Shown: positions 11,985 to 22,660 of the stretch, piece by piece | Position numbering within the stretch: position 1 is the first letter of the stretch | How the letters are laid out: each line of letters starts with the position of its first letter | Assembly: GCF_037392515.1 (NCBI RefSeq) | Contig: NC_090295.1 | Location: 20,104,001 to 20,168,000, forward strand | DNA length: 64,000 bases | Direction of reading: 5' to 3' | DNA from: Haliotis asinina | Taxonomy: Eukaryota > Mollusca > Gastropoda > Lepetellida > Haliotidae | Position numbers and translations under genes: made by a program | Notes under the pieces: generated by a model | What the model was told of the DNA's origin: nothing | What the model saw: only the letters and a program-made list of their open reading frames with translations | Database searches by the model: none

Positions 11985-12405
11985 TTTCCCATATGAATAA
12001 ATAAATGATCGCTGTTTATTCCCGACAGAATGATTGGTCTGTTTATTCCCTTCACCCCAAATGAATGAATGTTGAATGTTTGTTATTACATCCCACCCCG
12101 CGTGCGTGAAAGAAGAACGATTCCATCGCTTTTCCCTCCACACAAACGAACGAACGAATGATATCACCGTTTATTCCCTTCAACCAAAACGAATGAATGA
12201 AGATCGTAGTTCATTACATCCGCCACACGTGAAGGAATGAAGAACGATTCCGCCGTTTTGCCTCCACACAAATGAATGAAGGAATGGTGTCACTGTTGCA
12301 TCAATTCCAAATGAATACATGCATGATCCCGCTGTTGATTTCCAAATGAATGAATGAATGAATGAATGAATGAATGAATGATGTCTAAACACCCCCCCCC
12401 CCCCC
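11985..12405. repeat. Degenerate minisatellite (AATGAATGA / TTTATTCCC) with C14 run
   Basis: Imperfect units of about 30-45 bp repeat 'aaatgaatgaatga' followed by 'ctgtttattcccttcaccc' or a variant. The block ends in a purer (AATG)n run at about 12347-12380 and a run of 14 C at 12392-12405. Open frames across it are low-complexity artefacts. Confidence 0.8.
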
Positions 12406-12567
12406 TTCCATAAGCTGTGCTACCTGTATCTGACGTACAGGTATTTCATGGTCTTTTGCCTTTGACGTCAAGACAATTTGAACTCACCTTCTATTGTCAC
12501 CTGTCAGCCTCAGGCGACGGCAGACACATACTAACATTTCATGATGTGGACTTTTCTGATGACAGGT

Positions 12568-12662
12568 AAGCACTCTCCTTGTATGTTCATTCTATATATC
12601 CCTTTAGTTACAAGTAAGCACTCTCCTTGTATGCTCATTCTACATATATCTTTAGTTGCAAG
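12568..12662. repeat. 48-bp tandem duplication
   Basis: Two copies of a 48-bp unit starting 'aagcactctccttgtatg' begin at 12568 and 12616 with few differences. Confidence 0.8.
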
Positions 12663-12714
12663 TATAATAATTATACGTAAAAGGTTACTCAATTACAATC
12701 AGGCAATGTAAATC

Positions 12715-12930
12715 ATAAAATGAATGAGTATGTGATCCCTGTTTATTTCGTCCACCCCACAAAAATGAATGATCCCACAGTTTATTTCCTTCAACACAAA
12801 AGAGTGACTGAATGGTCGATGTTTATTTCCTGCACCGTAAATGAATGAATTATCCCTCTGTTTATTACCCCCAAGCCAAATGCATGAATGATCCCTCAGC
12901 TTATTCCTCAAAGTGTGTGTATATGCATGA
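12715..12930. repeat. Second block of the AATGAATGA / TTTATTCC minisatellite
   Basis: The same degenerate unit as at 11985-12405 resumes here (atgaatgatcccacagtttatttcc and similar), about 310 bp later. A single further unit occurs near 13896-13930. The separation suggests one array broken up by later sequence change. Confidence 0.7.
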
Positions 12931-13149
12931 AAGACCACTGGCCTATATACAATCCATAGATACAATATGTGAGTCTAATTCATGCTGCTGTAGTCATTCA
13001 TTCAGTTATTATATACATGGTTATTAACATTCAGTGTGCAGGTAGAATAATCATACAATAGAATGTCTTAGTTTCAGTGAATGATGTACATATAATGCCA
13101 GATGAGACAAATTTGCCTATTTTTTTAGATTAGCCATGAGATTAGCGAA

Positions 13150-13890
13150 AACGGTATAAGTGACATGATTTGTACAATAATCTTCGCAGTAACTTAAAAG
13201 TTGGGCACAAAAACATAAAACAGAATTCCAAAACTACACAAAGGCATGATCGTAAAGACTTTTCTAGATCACGTTTTCTACCTTCATTGATCATTAGACT
13301 TTTAAGACCCAGCCTAAATGGAACAACTGCGTTGCTAATATATTTACTTTGAAGACAAGATAGATATTTTTCAGATTCTAAAGTATCTCTAAAATAGACA
13401 TAGGTGACATAACGTGAACTGTTTCTTCATGAAGATATGCAGTCTTGCCTAAAGTTATCAATCAAACGTTGATCATCAAATCGGTGATGAACGCATTAAC
13501 ATTTTCCATAGATTGCGAGAGCCATATACATCCAAACACAAGAGAGAAGAGTAACATAGGAATGTGAGAAGCCAAAGTGACTTTACCAAGATTATCATAC
13601 TGCAATATCATGCTGTTAACAAGTTTAGGGAGGCGATGTGCTGGCATTCTTAAAATTCTAATCCAGAATCGAATACACTTTACGTTAGTAATCACGTATA
13701 CAGGGCAGCGTCCACATTCTCCATATACCATGGCAGTTGGTGTAGACAATCCAACGTTTAAAAAGTTATTACAAGCAAGTAAGTGTACCGTTTCGATAAC
13801 ATCTAATCTAGTGTATCCCCAAATTTCTTAACAATAAGTGAGTATAGGCTGGATTTGTGTATGGAATAGTTTAAAAAAAATGGGATGGCA
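13150..13890 (-). pseudogene. Non-LTR retrotransposon (LINE) C-terminal remnant
   Basis: Read from about 13880 down on the minus strand, the translation contains 'IQPILTYC.EIWGYTRLD.IE..H', then 'STPTAMVYGECGRCPVY' and 'RFWIRILRMPAHRLPK', later 'SEKYLSCLQSKYIS' in a shifted frame. These match the region after the reverse transcriptase in a LINE group common in marine invertebrates ('QPILLYGSELWG', 'TPN.MVYGELGRYPLY', 'RLPK'). Stops and frameshifts show it is dead. The reverse transcriptase itself is absent. Confidence 0.65.
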
Positions 13891-14049
13891 CCGTCCCCAA
13901 ATGAATGAATTATCACTGTTCATTTCCTCCGTTGAAAATATGCAGCGTATTTCATGTAATTGATTGGCTGCCGTTCTCTAAAATACTTCTATATGCATTC
14001 AGGAAAGCGTCTAGGTTCAATTCCAAAGATAACATCCGCTGAATGTTAT

Positions 14050-14190
14050 GTATGGTGAGTGAGTTGTGTTTTAAGCAGTTTTTAACAGGGGGACACCAGG
14101 AATGGGCCTCACACATCGTTCGTCTGTGAGGAACAGCTTCGGGGTGACAAGTGAACGCTTTAACCACTAGGCTACCTACCCCGTCGACCC
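14050..14190 (-). repeat. tRNA-derived SINE (family B)
   Basis: Reverse copy with tail 'gtgagtgagttgtgttttaag', body 'ggacaccaggaatgggcctc' and the A-box complement 'ctttaaccactaggctacc'. The B-box region is damaged. Confidence 0.8.
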
Positions 14191-15540
14191 CGTTGTGCAT
14201 AAAATCTACAGAATTTTAACATCATTTCGCTTTGTTATTGTTTGTTTGCTTTGTTTTGTTCTTTCGGAATCCAGTCCTAATCTTCTACTTTACATCCTGA
14301 AATCTCTATTACAAGTTCACTTGATAGGTCTCCAGACAGCCATTCCTCGAAATATACTTAGGTCTGAGTTTTGACTTCAGTTTGAACTTTTATTCAAATT
14401 TGAGTAATAACGGGAAAATTCATTTCCCAGAATGAATTGAAATAGATTTTAAACTCAAACACGGTACACAGTTTGAGGTTGGTGGATAGATTAATTAAGA
14501 GTACATTGGTTTCTTTTTATTTTTACAATACAGCTGGATTGAAATTTAGCTGTAGAATTTTGTCAAACACAGTTTAAAATTTGAGTAAAGTTTGTTTCGA
14601 GAAATCGAGGCCAGAAACCTACAGCTCCAACTTTTACAATTTTCATATGACCGTCTGGAACTCACCGACCATCCAAAATGAAAATTTGAAAAAAATGTGG
14701 GTGGTAATTTCCAAACTCCAGTGATCAATACTTCTCGTTTTCTAGTTCGTATTTGCCCAGCTGTGAAGCCTGAAACCCGAGATGTCAATCTCGTATTTGT
14801 ATGCGTAATATCGCCGGATCTGTTTCAACTGCTTTGATTGCCCACTGAAGCATTTCTTCAGTTTCCATCTGTACTTCAAGTACCTGAATTCACCCACTAT
14901 GTGATACTGCAACGTCAATGGAATATGAATCATGCTTTTGTGGAGAACGTTCCAAGACTTAGACTTGGTCTTTTAGGGCAAGAGCAGTTTCATCTTAGTG
15001 ACTACAACTGTCTGAGTTACCACTGAAACGCTTTTAGCAATATTCCAGCTATATCAAGGCTGGGACAGCAGAAATGTGGGTTCCAATCTCGATTCGCCCG
15101 GTCCATCTTCTGTTGTTCTCTGAGCAGCCGCATCGCGTGTTAATTAAAACTTTCATAACACATGATATCACCCTGAACATGCTGTCCACGTGACCATCCA
15201 TCGCAGTGTTTCATGGAGCCATCTTTGGAACATAATTCTTATCATCTGCAGTGATTAAATTGTTGTTGAAATAATGATTGAGTTTTTTTTTGGTGTAGCT
15301 CATCAAGAAACTTTGACGCAAATGCGACGTTTTAATTCAGAAATGGCATCATGACACCGTAGACATATATGAGATCTCTTTTCTGAAGAACTATTTTGAG
15401 CTTGCTTTACAGACTTTGCAGTGCGTCTGAACAAGAAGTTTGTCGACGAGAGTGGCTTTGGCGATACCCCAGCCTTGAGTCATGATATTGACATGATATT
15501 AAAATGGCGTTACTGAGACGTTCTGGAAAATAAATTATGA
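14191..15540. other. Intergenic, no gene seen
   Basis: No coding signal. A short family B body and tail fragment lies near 15028-15105. Motifs like 'aaatttgagta' recur between 14395 and 14590 without a clear period. Confidence 0.45.
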
Positions 15541-15559
15541 TAGAACTGACGCTAAAACA

Positions 15560-16140
15560 TGGCATCAGCCTTACATATCGCATTAACATGACGTACCCGA
15601 TACACCGTCATGACGTTACCAACATATCAACGTGACGCAACGACACGCCGCCTTGACGTCGTCCACACAGTAGTTTGATACTACAACACTAAAATATGAC
15701 ATAACCGACACGTGAACAGGACATCATCTACATTCGTACACAGTGTTACAAACAAGCCAGCATGATGTAATCTACACTAAACATGACATCACCCACTCAC
15801 CACACTGCACTGATAACTCACCACCAACATATCATTGACGTATCAGAAACTGCAATGTGACGTCATCAACAAGACGTTACACAATGATGTTATATACACA
15901 CCAGTATGACGTTATATACATACCACTATGACGTTAAATTCACACCAGAATGACGTTGCATACACACCAGCATGACGTTACATATATATCAGCGTGATTT
16001 TTACATACCAGCATGGTGTTATATACATACCAGAATGGCGTTGTATATACACACCAGCACGACGTTATATGCATACCACTATGACGTTACATAAACACAT
16101 CAGTTAAACATTACATAGATACCACATGACGTTACCCACA
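15560..16140. repeat. Degenerate ~30-bp tandem array built on TGACGT(T/C)
   Basis: Units of roughly 28-33 bp read 'atgacgttatatacacaccag' with variants, clearest at 15890-16130. The TGACG core recurs many times, including full TGACGTCA near 15855. No protein reading is consistent across units, so this is satellite DNA. Confidence 0.8.
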
Positions 16141-16285
16141 TGTGCATGGGACTCGTGAAATAAGAAATAAAATCGGTTTCAGAATTCCAACTCGCGATCA
16201 AAGTTTTGGGCATATGTAAGGGACGCATCAAATAGCTGCAAATATTCAGAGTACAGGAGAGACTGGGAATTTTCCTTAACATAAG

Positions 16286-16425
16286 CGGGACACGAAGTGA
16301 CGACGGTACTTGTAACAGACGGTGGTGACTCAAAGCGACGACGGTACGAGATGTCATGGTGACGTTATTTGTAACATACGGCGGTGACGGTAATTTCACA
16401 CACGAAGTGACGACGGTATTGGAAA
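16286..16425. repeat. Minisatellite of 'gacgacggta' units
   Basis: 'cacgaagtgacgacggta' occurs at both ends of the block, with 'gcgacgacggta' and 'gtaacagacggtggtgac' or 'gtaacatacggcggtgac' between. It is a short compound tandem repeat. Confidence 0.65.
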
Positions 16426-17932
16426 GAGAAAGCAATAACGCTTATTTCAGACAGAAAAGGGTGACAGTTTTTTGTGACAAACAAGGGGACGTTATTTGCA
16501 AAAAATGCAGTTGTACCACTGAACACCTACCTACATGAACGGTAGAACTATAGGATCCATGTACACTGGTTTAGTTGTGTCGGGGCGCTACCCAAATCCC
16601 CAACAATTTCAGATAGCTAATGTTTTCCCTCTCTCATCATTGATCACAGCATGCTGTTGTCATAGCCTCCTTCTTATAAGGGAGTATAATTTTTACTTTT
16701 GAAAAGATCACCTCAGTCACTAATCATAACCACCCGATCCATCTAACCGCCTCTTGCGAGTTGCTTTGGAATAATATTCTATCCCAGATTCTTCCACGGT
16801 GGAAGTCTACACGAAGTCATGTGATTCATGTGTCGGTCTCGGTTTCTCTGTGTCTGCCAATGAAAATCCGCATGATCAGCATATTCTCAAGCAATAATGA
16901 ACATGAAACCATGATTTATGACGATGAGCATTTGAGCGTATGGTTCATACCTTAGAATTTTCTTTTTTTAAAATGACTTGCCTGGATAACGGTGTGACAG
17001 CAGTACAATTGACAGCAAATTGAACATTTGGGTTGATCCACTCAGGTTTCGTGAAAATGAGATCTTCTCCCACACAAATTCTTGTCTCTATATATATGTA
17101 TCCATAATTACACTGGTAAGATAACAGACTTCAAGGTGTCTGCTTGCTTCTTAGATACTGACAGGGAGACGGTGACCAGACACGGACACCGCCAAGTCAC
17201 CCAAAACATCTGAGGACAACTTTGGGAAGAGCACCTACCGAGGAACGTACTTTTCAAAGGTAAATGTTGCGTATGTGTCAAGGCGTGAAACTTTATATTA
17301 ATCATTATGTCCAGATAAAGTCGCGTATAGATCATATTCCACTATTCTAGATTTGGTACATCTTCTTTCTGGAAATATTACAAATGGACTATCGCACTTC
17401 ACCTGATTGCATAATCAAAGATCATTACGACGTCTATTAAAAGATAAACACCTGTGTTCCTTTTTGGGTGTTACTGAATTTTGGAAACCTTGATTAACTT
17501 TTAATGGCTAAATGTCGTTGGTTTCGAATTCCTCGTCGATGCAAGAATTATATTCGGCAAGCTTGTAACGCAGTCAGTGTTTCTCACTAGTATCATTGCG
17601 ATTCCGAAATTAGAAACGTGATTAAACGATGATTGTGAAAGACATGCAGATGCATTGGACTGACAGAAACGTATGGTGAATGGAATTCAAAGCCGAGAAA
17701 TGTCGAAGCATGACTGATATTATATATCAATATCTTTCCTCTTTCGGAAAGCGATAATCATATTTATGTTTCGTTGATTATCAGAATGGTGAATTTGAAG
17801 TGGTTCGATTTAAAAACCATTAGACATATCAAGTTACGTGTCCAGGGTCATTTGGCTCTTATTGCTTGATGAATTAGCTGACCTTATGTGATTGAGCTGG
17901 GCAATTAAACTGTCATACGTGGATCCAGTAGC
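16426..17932. other. Intergenic, no gene seen
   Basis: No coding or RNA feature supported. A scrap of family A sequence (accacccgatccatctaacc) lies near 16730. Confidence 0.45.
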
Positions 17933-18232
17933 AAAATGCGAAGGGTCGAGCAGGGTTATCCATTAAAAGTTCAAACGGAGGAACATTATCCATTCCTTCA
18001 ATCAGTGAGTTTAGTTTTACGCCACATTCACCAATATTCCGAATATATGGCGGCGGTCTGTAAATAATCGAGTCTGGACCAGACAATCCAGTGATCAACA
18101 ACATGAGCATCGATCTGTTCAATTGGAAACTGATGACATGTGTCAACCAAGTCAGCAAGCCTGACCACCCGATCCTGTTAGTCGCCTTTTACGCCTAGCA
18201 CAGTAGCCTTTTATGGCAAGCATGGGTTGCTT
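17933..18232 (-). repeat. Family A repeat with extra 3' extension
   Basis: 18004-18232 is a full family A copy in reverse (tail, 'atggcggcggtctgtaaat', 'caatccagtgatcaac', 'aagcatgggttgctt'). Just beyond its tail, 17933-18003 is a 71-bp segment that reappears, in the same position relative to the tail, at 22527-22597. The extension is therefore part of a larger mobile or duplicated unit, not a chance flank. Confidence 0.85.
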
Positions 18233-18309
18233 CATTCCTTCAATGGGTACGTCAGATTTGCTGACTATGATACATATGGCCCTATCCCAGTTGTGCAGAT
18301 ACATATGAT

Positions 18310-18395
18310 GCCTATCATTTGATTGTCTGTGTCACGTAAATATATCTACAGACTACCATCACACCTGAAATACTGTGGCGTTAAGCAACCTAAAA
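18310..18395 (+). repeat. Family A repeat, 3' fragment, strongly decayed
   Basis: 'gattgtctgtg', 'tctacagactacca' and 'gtggcgttaa' appear in the family order, with many substitutions. Confidence 0.45.
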
Positions 18396-18489
18396 TCGTT
18401 AATTATTGTTAATTCTTTCCTTGGCCTTGGTGCATGGCGGTGGTAAATTCGCACCGGGGTTTCTTTCTTACTTGTTGAAATCAGCCCTA

Positions 18490-18870
18490 TCATGTGTGAA
18501 CAGAGAAACGGGATTTTAAGAAGCCCTCAGTCCTATTCCCATATAAGTATGTCAGCAGATAGATGTCCCTCCTCGTGTGAACTTCAGACTTGGGTAATAA
18601 TGAGACCCCAGAAGTCTCACCACATTAGAATGTTAGTAGATATCCCATTTCGTGTGGACTTCAGCTCTGGGTTATAGAACGAGCCCTGAGTCAACTAGCC
18701 ACATTAGATTGTTAACACTTGCCCTACCTCGGTCTTGTCACCACATTAGGATGTTAGTAGATTTCCGTGTCACGTGGACTTTAGACCTGGGTTAAAATGA
18801 GCCTTCAGTCGTCTCATCATATTAGAATGTTAGCAATTGTGCCACGTCACATGAAAGCTTAGGTTCAAGG
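18490..18870. repeat. Degenerate tandem repeat, ~80-95 bp unit
   Basis: Four to five imperfect units share 'tcaccacattagaatgttag', 'cgtgtggacttcag' and 'ctgggttaaaatgagcc'. Spacing varies through indels. No coding consistency between units. Confidence 0.7.
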
Positions 18871-19250
18871 GCCAGGGTTCTGACCTACACGTAAATGAGT
18901 CGTGACCCTGCTGCCTTTCTCTGACTTTCGGTAAATGTAAAAATTCAAGACCATTCCTTGAAATAATACCAAATTTACTTTCTGGTTCATGATGAGATAA
19001 AGTCACAAAATAAGAAAGTATGTTTTAAAGACTCAGTGCAAAACGTATTGACGAAGATAGTCTACATAACATACATTTTGAAAATATAAGTCTCTTTTTG
19101 AAATACAGATTTGAATTTCCTCATGTGTATGTCAAGTGGCCAGAGGGGGTGTGTTTTAATAGCTACAAGTCTGTTCTTCAAATTATTTTGCAAAAAAGGT
19201 TGTGGGACAATTACTAGAAGGCATCTGTTATTCAGATACTCATTTTTCTG

Positions 19251-19422
19251 TATGGCGGCGGTCTGTAAATAATCGAGTCTGGGCCAGACAATCCAGTGAC
19301 CAACATCATGACCATTGGTCTACGCAATGGGATACGGTGACATGTGTCAACCAAGTCTGCGAGTCTGACCACTCGATCGCGTTAATCGCCTCTTGCGTCA
19401 AGCATGGGTTAGTGAAGACCAA
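19251..19422 (-). repeat. Family A repeat, 5' two-thirds
   Basis: Reverse copy starting inside the element at 'tatggcggcggtctgtaaat' and running to 'aagcatgggttagtgaagacc'. The conserved tail is missing. Confidence 0.8.
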
Positions 19423-19629
19423 CATAGCTCAGTCATAATAAATATTGACACCATAAACTTGCATCATCGTCCAAACTAGCATCAACACAGACGTTTATAG
19501 TCGTATTCAGTTTTCGTGCGTCAGTTTGTGGCTTGGACGAACCACAGATACCTCGATTTTCGTAGATATCAACCGCGTTAGGATCTGAAGGTGACGTAAG
19601 ATCAGAAGGAGTAAGTGAGATGGGTTCAG

Positions 19630-19748
19630 TGTTTATAGTTATATTCTAAAAATGTCATGTAAGGGAACACCAGAAATGGGCACCACATATTGTGGTCCAT
19701 CTAAGGAATGGCTGCGGTTTTTAACCGCTTTGCTACCCCACGGCCCCC
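19630..19748 (-). repeat. tRNA-derived SINE (family B), decayed
   Basis: Reverse copy: 'ggaacaccagaaatgggcacc' body and the A-box complement 'ttaaccgctttgctacccc'. The tail is poorly preserved. Confidence 0.65.
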
Positions 19749-19829
19749 TCGAGGAAGGAACTGGACATATCAAAAGGTTAGTTTTCATGGTTCCAAGGTT
19801 TCAAAGGACTCGACAAGGATGACCCATTC

Positions 19830-20748
19830 TTTCAAATTGGTATCTCCCTTGGCAAGGAGCTCGATATCATCCATGTAAAACAGATTGAGCAGAAAACTCA
19901 AAGGATTTCAGGACAGACAAAAAAGCAAAGGACTGAAAGAGTCCCCCTGAAATATTCCCCTTCTGATTGGAATAGATTCCTGCAGTCCAGCAACTTGAGG
20001 GACAGTCATATGTTCTTTTTTGTAGTCAATCCAGCACATGGAGAGGTTGCGGTGATATGTTTTAGCCTCTTCCAAAACCATTTTCTGCACAAGAAGTTGA
20101 TCCTTGCACCCCCAACATCCCTTTCTCGCCCCCTTCTGAATTATGTCACTGGAAGAGCCGTACGATGACACGAGGTTTGTCAAGCAACCTGTGAATAATT
20201 TGTATTGTGTGTACAAACATGTGATAAGCCGGAAGTTTGGGGGATCAGCCAAGTCTCCTTTTTGGGGAAGGAGTATTGTGCGACCTTTGCAGAACTATGA
20301 AGGAAAATCACATGTGCCCACAAGAGAAAAAACCCAGCGAAGTAACGGTGTTTGGACTTAGGGGAACAGTTCACAGTACTGGCTCCGAATGCCATCAGCC
20401 CCTGGAGTTATATTAGATTTGGACTTTTAAATACTGTAAAATCATTATTATTCGTGGGGGTTTAATTTTCGCGCTTTTCGCGCAAAAAAATTATCCGCGA
20501 AAATTAAACCGCGCGAATTAGTCAAATTTTCTGTTTCCGCGAAAATTAAGCCGCGCGAAAATAAATGATTTTACAGTAACACTTTTCAGGCAATCTGGTG
20601 AGATGTAACTGACAAACGGCGTGGTTACTTTCTGATGCATTGCATGGTCATAATCACTGACCCATGGTGCCTCCAGGTTACTGTTGCCGGGTACAGACCA
20701 CAACTGTTTCCAGAACTTTTCACTTGCATCCATGGGAGGCCGTTCAAA
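19830..20748 (-). pseudogene. Dead LINE reverse transcriptase, interrupted by a MITE
   Basis: Minus-strand translation gives, in order: PPMDASEKFWKQLW and SPDCLKSV (20.75-20.59 kb), then, beyond an inserted MITE, NITPGADGI (near 20.41 kb), a 'PKK.DLADPPNFR.ITCL' block, KGCWGCKDQLL and MCWIDYKK, then IPIRRGIFQGDSFSPLLFC and the catalytic YMDD at 19866-19877. These are reverse transcriptase motifs of a non-LTR element whose typical sequence runs 'KGC.G.KDQLL..WIDYKKAFDSVPHSW'. Frameshifts, stops and a short internal deletion after WIDYKK show it is inactive. The 5' side is cut at 20749 by another element. Confidence 0.75.
20432..20578. mobile_element. Palindromic MITE with TA target duplication
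   Basis: TA then CTGTAAAATCAT at the left, ATGATTTTACAG then TA at the right. Inside, four related GC-rich blocks (cgcgaaaattaa and complement) give a near-complete foldback. The TA duplication points to Tc1/mariner-type mobilisation. It sits inside the dead LINE; skipping it brings SPDCLKSV and the NITPGADGI segment back into one frame (with one stop), direct evidence of insertion. Confidence 0.85.
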
Positions 20749-21372
20749 CAGTCTTAGAAAAAATAGTCTCAGTCCTTTCGTTATACTCCACTGCCGAGTC
20801 AAACAAAACCTAGTACAAGGTAGGAGGTCGCGTCAGGTAATCTTGAGCGAGCAGTGACAGTCCAAACAAACGCGAGAAGGCAGAACTGATTCAACCAATC
20901 AGACAACGGCTACTGTTTCGGGTTTGGTGGGACTTTAAAACATCGTTAGACAAAAATTCGCTGACACTGATCCCTCAGTGAAACGAAAATCCGCATAAAA
21001 CACATAGGTATTTGGACTGCGGTATATATATGCTTAGGGCCTTTTGGTGGCATAAATACCATTAGCGAATATTTCCGCAGGCTGGCATCCTTGAATATTG
21101 ATAAAAAACGCTACTTTCGGCGACTGTTTACTCAGCGTTTACAGTATTGTAGCGTGCACCATGTGCATTACACGGTAGCGATCGGATGGAAAATGGCATT
21201 CGGAATCGTCCTGGCACAAACCTTTCCGAGGTAAAAGTTCAAGAGTTCTGATTGGTCAATCTCATAGGTAACCTGACGCGACTTCCTACTAGGTTTTGTT
21301 AGACCCAGGTTTTGTTACACTCAGTAGTGGAGTGTAACGAAAAGTACTGAGACTGAGTTTACTTTGACTGGC
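20749..21372 (+). mobile_element. Non-autonomous inverted-repeat element, copy 1
   Basis: Terminal inverted repeats of over 100 bp. The left arm runs 'cagtcttag..gtctcagtcctttcg..actcca' to 'ggaggtcgcgtcaggtaa'; the right arm is its complement, ending 'gtactgagactgag..tttgactggc'. The interior is homologous, in opposite orientation, to 33537-34420. No transposase frame is present, so it must use enzymes from elsewhere. It truncates the neighbouring LINE. Confidence 0.85.
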
Positions 21373-22256
21373 CATTTACCATGCTCACCATCACCACTTG
21401 TCTTTAGCTGCCCGTAGGATTGATTTTCTAAAAAGTTTATTTTGTTTGATGAATGTGTTCTTCTTTCCCCAATTTTCTTTCTTTCAAAACTATATTTTTG
21501 CCTCAAGCGAATCGATAATTTGGAGGTGTACTTTTTCTTTTCTTGCTCAGTACTGTAATGTTAATTGTCTCCAAATTGTCTTTGACGTTTTCACATTGGA
21601 CCCCCTAATTATCTTACTTTCAGACACAGCTCTATAAGGAAATATTTCTCCTTGTTTCAGTAAGTTTTACAAGAAACCGTTTTTTCTTTGATCTTTTGCT
21701 GTTATCATTAGATTTTATTTTCATTAGAAACTGTGCATAGACACAGCAAGTTACTTCATGTAGTGATCAGTCCGCAGATATTGTCAAACGAATAGCTTCA
21801 TTCAGTAAATCAATTTCATTTTTTGGGAAAAGAAACGGTTAGTTGTTTAATTGGCCTCCGTTTTTCTAAACACAAATCACAAATTTCCTCATAAAAAGAA
21901 CTGAACAAAATGTAAACAGGATTTTCGGAAAAACCTGCAACTGAGGAAGGAGAAGAGTTTAGATCAGAAATTTCGGGGGCAGTTGGCTCTTTGTCGGAAG
22001 TGCGTCCGTATGTAAGAGGAAAGAGGTTGACACAGACATCCATCAGAAGTTTTGGGTCTGCTCCCACTTGAGCATTTTGCTCAAGCAAAGGTTCCTGACG
22101 GGCGCCAGTTGTAGGTTGAACTGGCTCATGGGGCATGATATGTTTTTTGCCGCCGGAGTTGATCTCACAGATTCATTGTCCCATTGCAGCTTAAGCGACT
22201 GATTACCGGAGGGACATTTTCAGTTAAAAAGAACTACGGTTTTAACGAAACTTACC
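21373..22256. other. Intergenic; one unassigned open frame
   Basis: A 106-codon minus-strand frame at 21816-22136 has unusually protein-like composition (QPTTGARQEPLLEQNAQVGA, then LLMDVCVNLFPLTYGRTSD, then an acidic-Ser stretch). I do not recognise it. It lies upstream of the dead minus-strand LINE and could be part of that element's N-terminal region, but nothing proves it. Confidence 0.3.
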
Positions 22257-22660
22257 CGTGAAGGCCCGGGGTAGAATGGACCTTCCGCAACCCATTCTTA
22301 CCATGCAAGGCGACTATGCTTGTCTTAAGAGGCGACTAACGGGATCGGGTGGTTAGGCTCGCTGACTTGGTTGACACATGTCATCGGTTCCTAATTGCGG
22401 AGATCGATGCTCATGCTGTTGATAACTGGATTGTCTGGTCCAGTCTCGATTATTTACAGACCGTCGCCATATAGCTGGAATATTGCTGAGTGTGGCGTAA
22501 AACTAAACTCACTCACTCACTCACTCATTAAAGGAATGGATAATGTTCATCCCTTTGAACTTTTAATGAATACCCTGCTCGACCCTTCGCATTTTGCTTA
22601 TTTACAGACCGCCGCCCTATATCTGGAATATTGTTGCGCTCGGAGTGAAACTTAACTCTT
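22257..22660 (+). repeat. Family A repeat, 3' extension and a second tail
   Basis: 22257-22529 is a near-full family A copy (cccgtgaaggcccgggg to CACT repeats). 22527-22597 is the same 71-bp extension found beside the copy at 17933. It is followed at once by a second partial family A tail (tttacagaccgccgccctat..tggaatattgttg, 22598-22660), giving a composite tail-extension-tail structure. Confidence 0.85.

Noticed and set aside
15560..16140. CRISPR-like array of short repeats
   Set aside because: Eukaryotic setting, degenerate units with no distinct spacers, and no associated genes.
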